DNA of 64,000 nucleotides, taken from contig NZ_CP011340.1 of assembly GCF_001278075.1 (NCBI RefSeq), forward strand, positions 4,216,001 to 4,280,000. The letters are read 5' to 3'. The DNA comes from Streptomyces pristinaespiralis. Lineage in GTDB: Bacteria; Actinomycetota; Actinomycetes; Streptomycetales; Streptomycetaceae. The position numbers and the translations under genes are program-made. The stretch's first letter is position 1. Every line of letters starts with the position of its first letter. The notes under the pieces are model-generated. The model did not search any database. It was given only the letters and a program-made list of their open reading frames with translations, and was not told the DNA's origin. Below are positions 55,652 through 64,000 of the stretch, piece after piece.

Positions 55652-56241
55652 CGGGGCCGGCCGGTGAAGGGGGTCGGGGGCACGCGCCGCGGGCGGGACG
55701 GACCAGGCTGCGGCTGGCCGGCGGCTGTGCGGGGGTCCTCATGACGGTGATGTACTTCCTGCTCCCGCTGGAGGCCCTCGGGCCCGAGCGTCCGGGCATC
55801 AGCTGGGCGCTGTTCGGGCTGGCCCTGGTGTCGATCGCCCTGCTGCTGCTCTTCCAGGTCAGGGACGTGCTCACCGAGCGGCCCGGTACCCGCCCGGGCA
55901 TCGCCATCCCGCTGCTGATGTGTCTGTCCGTGCTCGTCTTCTCCGGCGCCTACCACGCGCTGGCGAAGGACACGGGCGAGTTCACCGGCCTGGACACCAG
56001 GATCGACGCGCTGTACTTCACCATCGTCACCCTGGCGACGGTCGGCTACGGCGACATCACGCCGAGGGGCCAGAGCGCCCGCCTGGTGACGGTGCTGCAG
56101 ATCCTCTACAGCTTCGTCTTCCTCACCGCGGCGGCGACGGCGCTGTCCAGCTGGCTGCGCGGCCGGCTGACCGACCGCCGCAGGGCGGACGAGGAGGAAG
56201 AGGGCGGCCGCCGTCCTCCCACCGGGCGGCCCGGCGGCTGA
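55648..56241 (+). CDS. Two-pore-helix potassium channel
   Basis: 197 residues. Four hydrophobic segments: two at the N-terminus (GVLMTVMYFLLPL; ISWALFGLALVSIALLLL), then the pore module with IPLLMCLSVLVFSGAYHAL, the selectivity filter LATVGYGDITP (T131VGYGD) and the inner helix LQILYSFVFLTAAATAL. The C-terminus is acidic/basic with no RCK domain. Conducts K+ as a tetramer. Confidence 0.9.
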   Translation: MTGPAGEGGRGHAPRAGRTRLRLAGGCAGVLMTVMYFLLPLEALGPERPGISWALFGLALVSIALLLLFQVRDVLTERPGTRPGIAIPLLMCLSVLVFSGAYHALAKDTGEFTGLDTRIDALYFTIVTLATVGYGDITPRGQSARLVTVLQILYSFVFLTAAATALSSWLRGRLTDRRRADEEEEGGRRPPTGRPGG

Positions 56242-56253
56242 GAGCGGTGCCCC

Positions 56254-56436
56254 TCAGGTCAGCGTGATGAACAGTCCCAGCGTCAGTACGGCGATCCCGC
56301 AGCCGTACAACGCCGTCGTCACGGAGCGGGCCTCCGCGGACGGGTCGGCGCCGCCCGCACGCGCGAGGCCGACAGCGGATTTGAGCAACAGGGCGAGAGC
56401 GGCCACGCAGAAGGCGGCCATCAAGGAGTCCGTCAC
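56254..56436 (-). CDS. 60-residue two-helix membrane protein
   Basis: Segments LMAAFCVAALALLLKSAVGL and VTTALYGCGIAVLTLGLFIT flank a charged loop. Convergent with the channel gene; 12 bp after the PadR-type gene on the same strand, so perhaps co-transcribed with it. No family recognised. Confidence 0.55.
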   Translation of the reverse strand: MTDSLMAAFCVAALALLLKSAVGLARAGGADPSAEARSVTTALYGCGIAVLTLGLFITLT

Positions 56437-56448
56437 GCGGCGACGATC

Positions 56449-57024
56449 TCACGGCCCGTCAGGTGCCGCATGTCGGGTTGGTCCGTCCTCGGGATCCCTG
56501 AGCTCGGCCAGGGTGTCCGTCAGCCACTTGGTCCAGAACGTCTCCAGCTCGATGCCGCCCCGCAGCACCACATGGCGCAGCCGGTCCTGCCTGGTGATCC
56601 GTCGCCCGGGCGGGAAGTCGCGCTGCTCGAAGGCCAGGTAGTCCTCCAACTGGGCGCGGTGCAGCTCCAGATGGCGTACGAGCTCCGCCTCCATGTCCGG
56701 GCCGCCCACCACCGCCGCCGCGCGCAGCCGCAGCAGCAGCGGGTCGCGGATCTGCCGCGGGTCCTCGGGGCGGGTCACCCAGGACGTCAGCTCCTGAAGC
56801 CCGGCGGGCAGCACCTCGTAGTCCTTCTTCTGCCCGCGGGCCGGCTGGTCGGACGGCAGTGCCCGGATGTGTCCGGCCTGCTCGAGCTTGCCCAGCTCCC
56901 GGTAGATCTGCTGGTGGGTCGCCGACCAGAAGTAGCCGATCGACCGGTCGAACCGGCGGGTCAGCTCCAGACCGGAGGAGGGCTTCTCCAGCAGGGCGGT
57001 GAGGATGGCGTGCGGCAGGGACAT
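56449..57024 (-). CDS. PadR-family transcriptional regulator
   Basis: 191 residues. N-terminal winged helix ILTALLEKPSSGLELTRRFD, FWSATHQQIYRELGKLEQAG and a C-terminal dimerisation coil (EAELVRHLELHRAQLEDYLAFEQ). PadR repressors sense aromatic or drug-like ligands. No obvious neighbour under its control except the small membrane protein. Confidence 0.88.
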   Translation of the reverse strand: MSLPHAILTALLEKPSSGLELTRRFDRSIGYFWSATHQQIYRELGKLEQAGHIRALPSDQPARGQKKDYEVLPAGLQELTSWVTRPEDPRQIRDPLLLRLRAAAVVGGPDMEAELVRHLELHRAQLEDYLAFEQRDFPPGRRITRQDRLRHVVLRGGIELETFWTKWLTDTLAELRDPEDGPTRHAAPDGP

Positions 57025-57156
57025 GGCCGCATCGTAGGACTCGCCCCGCCGGTGCCGGTCACGCGCCCGGACGGCGTGCGGTCCGGGCGTGCGTGCGCAC
57101 CCGGCGTGGCGGGCGGGCCGGGACGCGGGACCGGCGACTGACCGGCGCGGCCCGGG

Positions 57157-57188
57157 CGGGGCCCGCGTCCCGGCCGACGCGGGCCCCG
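57157..57188. terminator. Terminator of the septum-formation lipoprotein gene
   Basis: 13-bp perfect stem CGGGGCCCGCGTC / GACGCGGGCCCCG, 12 bp after the stop codon. Confidence 0.85.
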
Positions 57189-57199
57189 TCCGGCGGGCG

Positions 57200-58084
57200 T
57201 CAGCCCGCCCAGACCTCGGCGTCGTCGGCCGGGACCGTGGTGGCCAGGCCGAGCTCCTTGCGCGCGGCGACCGTCGCTTTCGGGTCGAGGCCGGTGAAGG
57301 CCGGGTCGTACGCGACGTAGAACGCGTCGGAGTCGGCGGCGTTCGCGGCCTTCTTCCAGTGTCCGGCGGTCTTCTCCAGCTTCGCGCGCAGCTTGCCGGT
57401 CTCCACGCCCTCGATGTCCTTCATGCCTTCGAGGTGCGCGTCGAGGGCGGCGGCGACGGCCTTGGCCTGGGCCTTGTAGCCGTCGAGGTCGTCCTCTACG
57501 TTCTCCGCCTCGGGCTGGGTCGTCCACAGCGCCTCGTAGACGGCGTTGGCGCCCTTGAGGTACGCGGTCTGCTCCGGCTTCGAGGCCTCGGGGCCGGCCT
57601 TCAGCGAGCCGGTGATCGTGCCCGTCTCCTTGGTGTAGCTGCAGCTCACGGCGCGGTCACCCGTCGCCCAGCTCTCGGTGGTCGGCGTGTAGTAGAAGAT
57701 CTCCACGCCCTTGGGCAGGGCCCAGGTGTCGGGCGAGAACTTCTGCGCCTCGGCCGGGCACCGCTCGTCGGCGATCGCCCAGATCGCGTCGTTGCCGGGG
57801 AACGCCTTGCCCTCGTCGAGCGTGAACTCGCCGACGACCTCGGCCTGGTGCGGCTCGGCGCAGGGCACGATCTCGATGGCGACCGCTTCGCCCTCGGTGG
57901 CCTTGCCGTTCGGGTTGTAGCAGTCTCCCGGGTTGAGCGAGAAGACCGACCGCTGCCGGGCCACCTTCTTCGCGCCGTCCTTGGCGTCTTCGACGACTTC
58001 CGAGCACCCCACCGCGCCGACCGCGAGCAGGGCGACGAGGGCGGATATACCGCGCAGGGAACGGGACAGGGAGCGGACTGCCAT
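57200..58084 (-). CDS. Septum-formation-family lipoprotein
   Basis: 294 residues. Signal peptide with lipobox VGAVGC (Cys27). The mature protein opens SVFSLNPGDCYNPNG and has PCAEPHQAEVVGEF, AIADERCPAEAQ, and YTPTTESWATGDRAVSC, the Cys- and Trp-pattern of the actinobacterial Septum_form domain (about residues 50-160). The rest is helical. Extracytoplasmic, role in cell-wall or septum biology is inferred from the family name only. Confidence 0.85.
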   Translation of the reverse strand: MAVRSLSRSLRGISALVALLAVGAVGCSEVVEDAKDGAKKVARQRSVFSLNPGDCYNPNGKATEGEAVAIEIVPCAEPHQAEVVGEFTLDEGKAFPGNDAIWAIADERCPAEAQKFSPDTWALPKGVEIFYYTPTTESWATGDRAVSCSYTKETGTITGSLKAGPEASKPEQTAYLKGANAVYEALWTTQPEAENVEDDLDGYKAQAKAVAAALDAHLEGMKDIEGVETGKLRAKLEKTAGHWKKAANAADSDAFYVAYDPAFTGLDPKATVAARKELGLATTVPADDAEVWAG

Positions 58085-58169
58085 GACGCGTACATCCTCT
58101 TACGAAAGTCTTATGAGTCGTGCGCATGCTATGCCACCCCTGTGACAGCACGGTGGGCGCGCCTCAGGT

Positions 58170-58204
58170 GGCCGGGAGGCTCGCGAGCGGGTCGCCTCCC
58201 GGCC
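58170..58204. terminator. Terminator of fadH
   Basis: 11-bp perfect stem GGCCGGGAGGC / GCCTCCCGGCC, 59 bp after the stop of the dienoyl-CoA reductase gene. Confidence 0.75.
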
Positions 58205-58262
58205 GGCCGCCGAAGTCAGGGCAGCGCGTCGATCTGCCGCCGCCCCGCGCGGGGACGCGCGG

Positions 58263-60455
<2,193 letters not shown>

Positions 60456-60491
60456 TCATACCACCCCTTCCCGGACCTCTACCGTGGCGTC

Positions 60492-61163
60492 GTGGCGGGA
60501 TGGCAGCACGTGAGTGCGGTGGGGGTTGCGGCGATTCTCGGAACACACGGGGTGGGGGTCGTCGCCGCCACGGCCGGGGATGCCGGGGGATCGGGGCGTG
60601 CCGAGATGTCGGTGAGCGCACCCGATCATGGACCGATGACGGAGCACGGCCCAAAGGATCCGATCATCTCGGTGTCGGTGGCGGTACCGGGGCTCGCCCT
60701 CGGACTGTCGGTGACCATCGGCCTGGACTGTCCGCCCGAGCCCACTCCGACGCCGCCCGCACCACCCGCACCGGTGCCGCCGTCACCCGAGCCTCCAAAA
60801 ACGCCCGCCCCTTCGCCGTCGGCGCCTGCGCCCTCGCCGCCCCCGTCCCCCGCGCCGTCGCCGTCCGCCGAACCGCCGGCCCCGCCCGTCGTGCGGACCG
60901 AGGCCCCGGCCGCGCCGGCCCCCGCGCCACCGGCGCCCACCGGACCGGCGGCGCCCGCCCCGCCCGCCGCGGCTCCGGCTCCGCCGGCGCGCGCTGAAGC
61001 CGTCGCCATCCGCACGTACCGGCCGTCGACCGGCGGGCTCGAGCCCGCCGACGGGACGCCCCTGACGATTCTGATGCTGGTCACCACCACTCCGGCCGTG
61101 CTCGCCGCGGCCCTGCTGCGCCCCCGCTCGCAGTCCGCCGCCAACCGGCACGGCCGGGCCTGA
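60492..61163 (+). CDS. Proline-rich cell-surface protein
   Basis: 223 residues from GTG 60492. Short hydrophobic N-terminus (SAVGVAAILGTHGVGVVAAT), then a PASPAP/PPAP-rich stalk of ~110 residues (PTPPAPPAPVPPSPEPP) and a C-terminal hydrophobic helix (ILMLVTTTPAVLAAALL) with an Arg-rich end. The layout is that of a wall-spanning surface anchor. No catalytic domain. The start lacks a clear ribosome site. Confidence 0.6.
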   Translation: MAGWQHVSAVGVAAILGTHGVGVVAATAGDAGGSGRAEMSVSAPDHGPMTEHGPKDPIISVSVAVPGLALGLSVTIGLDCPPEPTPTPPAPPAPVPPSPEPPKTPAPSPSAPAPSPPPSPAPSPSAEPPAPPVVRTEAPAAPAPAPPAPTGPAAPAPPAAAPAPPARAEAVAIRTYRPSTGGLEPADGTPLTILMLVTTTPAVLAAALLRPRSQSAANRHGRA

Positions 61164-61210
61164 ACCTCAGCACCCACCTCCCACGTCTCACCTCACCACC
61201 GGAGACCCCC

Positions 61211-62002
61211 ATGTCCGAATGGCTGGTCCTGGCCATCGTGATGGCCGCCGCCTGCGCCGTCGTCCTCGTCGTCACCCTCCTCAGCCAGCGCACGCGCGGC
61301 GCCGCGGCACAGGCGGACATCGAGGAGCGGGAGGCCCCGGAGACACCCGATGTGCTCGAGTACATGGTGATGATGGTCGGCGTCGTGTACGCGATCGTGC
61401 TCGGTCTCGCCATCGCCGGTGTCTGGGAGGCGCGCGGCGCGGCGCAGGACGCCGTCCGCACGGAGGCGCAGGCGCTGCACGAGGTCACCCAGCGGGCCCA
61501 GGTCTATCCGGCCGACTTCCGCGACCGGCTCCGGGCGGACATCGACGTCTACGTCTCGGAGGTCGTGGAGAGCGAGTGGCCCCGGATGATCGAGCGCAAG
61601 GAGCTGTCGCCGCGCGGCACCGAGTTGCTGGCGGCCGTGCGCACCGACGTGGCGGAGCGGGAGCCGAAGAACGAGCTGGAGGCCCAGGCCTACCAGCCGA
61701 TGCTGGACCAGGTGGCGGCCGCGGAGGACGCGCGCAACGCCCGCGCGGCGGGTGCCGGGGAGACGCTGCCGGGCATCGTATGGTTCGGCCTGATCAGTGG
61801 GGCCGCCGTCACGATCGGGCTGATCTTCACCATGCAGATCGGCCGGTCGTTCCGGGAGCTGCTGCTCGCCGGTCTCTTCAGTGCGCTGATCGCGTTCCTC
61901 CTCTTCCTGGTGTGGGACTTCGACGCGCCCTTCGGCCGGTCGGGCTCCGAGTCGGCGGACGCCTTCCGCCAGCTCTTCCCGGGGGCCGTCGGCGGGAGCT
62001 GA
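61211..62002 (+). CDS. DUF4239 membrane protein
   Basis: 263 residues. Four membrane helices: WLVLAIVMAAACAVVLVVTL, YMVMMVGVVYAIVLGLAIAG, WFGLISGAAVTIGLIFTM, LLAGLFSALIAFLLFLVWD. The DUF4239 pattern reads EARGAAQDAVRTEAQALHEV in the charged periplasmic/cytosolic middle. ATG with GGAGA 6 bp upstream. Function unknown. Confidence 0.85.
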   Translation: MSEWLVLAIVMAAACAVVLVVTLLSQRTRGAAAQADIEEREAPETPDVLEYMVMMVGVVYAIVLGLAIAGVWEARGAAQDAVRTEAQALHEVTQRAQVYPADFRDRLRADIDVYVSEVVESEWPRMIERKELSPRGTELLAAVRTDVAEREPKNELEAQAYQPMLDQVAAAEDARNARAAGAGETLPGIVWFGLISGAAVTIGLIFTMQIGRSFRELLLAGLFSALIAFLLFLVWDFDAPFGRSGSESADAFRQLFPGAVGGS

Positions 62003-62126
62003 CGGCCCTGAGGGCGGGGGCGGCAGGGCGGCCCGGGCGACGGCGGCGGGCCGGCGGCAGGCGGGTCCGGCGACGGCGGACCCACCGGGCCGGAATAGCC
62101 GCCGGAGTGGCACGGTTGAGCGGTAT

Positions 62127-62146
62127 GGTTAGTTCAACGTTCAACC
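62127..62146. promoter_or_regulatory. Repeat cluster upstream of the LLM monooxygenase gene
   Basis: Two adjacent direct copies of GTTCAAC (62132-62138, 62139-62145) flanked by GGTT/AACC, 22-41 bp before the start codon. A likely operator for the LLM-FMN-reductase pair; the regulator is not identified. Confidence 0.4.
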
Positions 62147-62167
62147 AGTCTCGAGAGGTGAGCCGTC

Positions 62168-63256
62168 ATGCAGTTCGGCATCTTCACGGTCGGCGACGTC
62201 ACGCCGGACCCGACCACCGGCCGTACGCCGAGCGAGCACGAGCGGATCAAGGCGACGGTCGCCATCGCCCGCAAGGCGGAGGAGGTCGGTCTCGACGTCT
62301 TCGCGACCGGCGAGCACCACAACCCGCCGTTCGTCCCCTCGTCCCCGACCACCCTGCTCGGGCACGTCGCCGCCCTGACCGAGCGGATCACGCTCTCCAC
62401 GTCGACCACGCTGATCACCACCAACGACCCGGTGAAGATCGCCGAGGACTACGCGTACCTCCAGCACATCGCGGACGGCCGCGTCGACCTGATGATGGGC
62501 CGCGGCAACACCGGCCCGGTCTATCCGTGGTTCGGCAAGGACATCCGCCACGGCATCGCCCTGGCCGTGGAGAACTACGCGCTCCTCCACAGGCTGTGGA
62601 GGGAGGACGTCGTCGACTGGGAGGGCAAGTTCCGTACGCCTCTCCAGGGCTTCACCGCGACCCCGCGCCCGCTCGACGGTGTCCCGCCGTTCGTGTGGCA
62701 CGGCTCGATCCGGTCCCCCGAGATCGCCGAGCAGGCCGCGTACTACGGCGACGGCTTCTTCCACAACAACATCTTCTGGCCCATGTCCCACACCAAGCAG
62801 ATGGTCGGGCTGTACCGGCAGCGGTTCGCCCACCACGGCCACGGCACTCCCGAGCAGGCCATCGTCGGGCTGGGCGGCCAGGTGTTCATGCGCAAGAACT
62901 CGCAGGACGCGGTGCGCGAGTTCCGTCCGTACTTCGACAACGCGCCCGTCTACGGCCACGGCCCGTCCCTGGAGGACTTCACCGAGCAGACACCGCTGAC
63001 CGTCGGCTCCCCGCAGCAGGTGATCGAGCGCACGCTCGGCTTCCGCGACGCGGTCGGCGACTACCAGCGCCAGCTGTTCCTGATGGACCACGCGGGGCTG
63101 CCGCTGAAGACCGTCCTCGAGCAGCTGGACATCCTCGGCGAGGAGGTCGTGCCGGTGCTGCGCGAGGAGTTCGCCAAGCTGCGGCCGGCCGGGGTCCCCG
63201 CGACCGCCCCGCTGCACCCCGCCGTCCTCGGCCGGAACACGAAGGAGACGTCATGA
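62168..63256 (+). CDS. LLM-class flavin-dependent oxidoreductase
   Basis: 362 residues, luciferase-like FMN monooxygenase of the CE1758 subgroup. GIFTVGDVTPDPTTGRTPSE, FATGEHHNPPFVPSSPTTLL, DLMMGRGNTGPVYPWF, and PPFVWHGSIRSPEIAE. ATG with GAGAGGTGAG upstream. Its stop overlaps the start of the partner reductase (ATGA). Together they form the two-gene LLM duo that oxidises an unknown substrate with FMNH2 supplied by the reductase. Confidence 0.9.
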   Translation: MQFGIFTVGDVTPDPTTGRTPSEHERIKATVAIARKAEEVGLDVFATGEHHNPPFVPSSPTTLLGHVAALTERITLSTSTTLITTNDPVKIAEDYAYLQHIADGRVDLMMGRGNTGPVYPWFGKDIRHGIALAVENYALLHRLWREDVVDWEGKFRTPLQGFTATPRPLDGVPPFVWHGSIRSPEIAEQAAYYGDGFFHNNIFWPMSHTKQMVGLYRQRFAHHGHGTPEQAIVGLGGQVFMRKNSQDAVREFRPYFDNAPVYGHGPSLEDFTEQTPLTVGSPQQVIERTLGFRDAVGDYQRQLFLMDHAGLPLKTVLEQLDILGEEVVPVLREEFAKLRPAGVPATAPLHPAVLGRNTKETS

Positions 63257-63864
63257 CGCAGACAGCACGGCCCGTGAACCTCGTCGTCGTATCGGCCGGG
63301 CTGGGGGTCCCCTCCTCCAGCCGGCTGCTGGCCGACCGGATCACCGAGTCCGTACGCCGGGAACTCGCGGGCGGGCGTGAGGTGCGGGTGACGGTCGTCG
63401 AGCTGCGCGACCTCGCCGTGCCCATCGCCAACAACCTGGTGACCGGCTTCCCCGCGAAGCCGCTGGCCGACGCGATCGACACGGTGACCGGCGCCGACGG
63501 GCTGATAGCCGTGACGCCCGTGTTCACCGCCTCGTACAGCGGACTGTTCAAGTCGTTCTTCGACCTGATCGAGCCCGACGCGCTCACCGGGAAGCCGGTG
63601 CTGATCGCGGCGACCGGCGGGACCGCACGGCACTCCCTGGTGCTGGAGCACGCGCTGCGGCCACTGTTCGCCTACCTGCGGGCCTTCGTCGTACCGACCG
63701 CCGTGTACGCGGCGTCCGAGGACTGGGGCGGTTCCGGTGATCCGCTGACCGACACCCTGCCCGACCGCATCGCCCGCGCGGGGCGCGAGCTCGCCACTCT
63801 TATGGCCTCGCGAACCGCCGGAGAACCGGACCACGCACCGGCAACTGCCGACCTGTTTGCGTAG
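63253..63864 (+). CDS. NAD(P)H-dependent FMN reductase (CE1759 type)
   Basis: 203 residues, flavodoxin-like. LVVVSAGLGVPSSSRLLADR at the phosphate loop, DGLIAVTPVFTASYSGLFKSFFD and LIAATGGTARHSLVLEHALR. Partner of the preceding LLM enzyme. C-terminal tail Ala/Pro/Asp-rich. Confidence 0.9.
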   Translation: MTQTARPVNLVVVSAGLGVPSSSRLLADRITESVRRELAGGREVRVTVVELRDLAVPIANNLVTGFPAKPLADAIDTVTGADGLIAVTPVFTASYSGLFKSFFDLIEPDALTGKPVLIAATGGTARHSLVLEHALRPLFAYLRAFVVPTAVYAASEDWGGSGDPLTDTLPDRIARAGRELATLMASRTAGEPDHAPATADLFA

Positions 63865-63932
63865 ATTTACGTAGGCTTGCATCGGCTACGGCCGGACCGG
63901 GCCAAGAGCCAGGCGGCTACGGAGGTGGCGAC

Positions 63933-64000
63933 ATGACGGACACGACCGGCACGGCGGCAGGCAAGATCGTCGTGGGCGTCGACGGCTCGGAGCCGTCGGT
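63933..64000 (+). CDS. Universal stress protein, first 22 residues
   Basis: ATG at 63933 with GGAGGTGG 7 bp upstream. The reading frame gives a short tail followed by GKIVVGVDGSEPSV, the N-terminal UspA motif. Cut by the window edge. Confidence 0.75.
   Translation, partial: MTDTTGTAAGKIVVGVDGSEPS

Overview
The window is high-GC actinobacterial DNA, almost certainly from a Streptomyces. The evidence is the codon bias, GTG/TTG starts, HspR-type HAIR operators in front of dnaK, a dcd/tRNA-Gly neighbourhood, several WXG/RHS, DUF4239, Yip1 and septum-formation proteins, and frequent ATGA/GTGA/TGATG gene overlaps. Nothing was aligned against a database, so names rest on motifs and family knowledge.

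Layout. 1-10.8 kb is core chromosome: dnaK-grpE-dnaJ (minus, HAIR operators), a sugar-transferase-like protein, a membrane Fe-S oxidoreductase (EtfD/HdrD type), an FG-GAP lipoprotein, a Yip1-type protein, a phosphoribosyltransferase and dcd. At 11.0 kb lies tRNA-Gly(CCC). Its 3' 44 bp recur exactly at 14.18 kb, followed by a frameshifted tyrosine-recombinase remnant. Between the repeats sit a GNAT-aminotransferase fusion and a CdsA-like membrane protein. 14.7-17.8 kb is a mobile-element graveyard: three remnants of the C-terminal end of a phage terminase large subunit, mixed with three small proteins carrying a G-x-V...Q-A/S-G...G-x-V repeat that resembles bacterial amyloid-signalling motifs. 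18-24.4 kb holds small accessory genes, a frameshifted alpha/beta hydrolase and a large LuxR-type regulator.

24.6-37.7 kb is the most interesting region: an amino-group carrier protein (AmCP/LysW) biosynthetic cluster. In transcription order (minus strand) it has LysW ending in EDWGE, a LysX-type ligase, a truncated DegT-like protein, a full DegT aminotransferase, a LysY/ArgC reductase, a kinase-M20 hydrolase fusion (LysZ-LysK), a two-subunit transketolase, an ATP-grasp ligase, an amidohydrolase and an MFS exporter. Most junctions overlap by 1-8 bp. A divergent LuxR-type regulator and an overlooked 50-residue secreted peptide lie at the head. The logic is: load glutamate on LysW, make the semialdehyde, add a C2 unit with transketolase, transaminate, release a diamino-dihydroxy acid, then ligate and export. 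This matches the chemistry known for the vazabitide/azinomycin/ficellomycin type of pathway, but no aziridine-forming or sulfotransferase gene is visible, so the final product is open.

37.9-64 kb is mostly ordinary Streptomyces chromosome with accessory genes: an AGCS alanine symporter; an RHS polymorphic-toxin operon (SseB-like, helper, 1568-residue toxin, pentapeptide-repeat protein as candidate immunity); secreted hydrolases (SGNH, polysaccharide deacetylase, PHB-depolymerase-like esterase with CBM2); a HSL esterase and a PucR/CdaR regulator; a sigma-like/zinc-finger/TM/ricin-lectin fusion; DUF72 plus a K+ channel; PadR; a septum-formation lipoprotein; FadH-type dienoyl-CoA reductase with a clear palindrome in its promoter; a DUF4239 protein; an LLM monooxygenase-FMN reductase pair; and the first codons of a universal stress protein.
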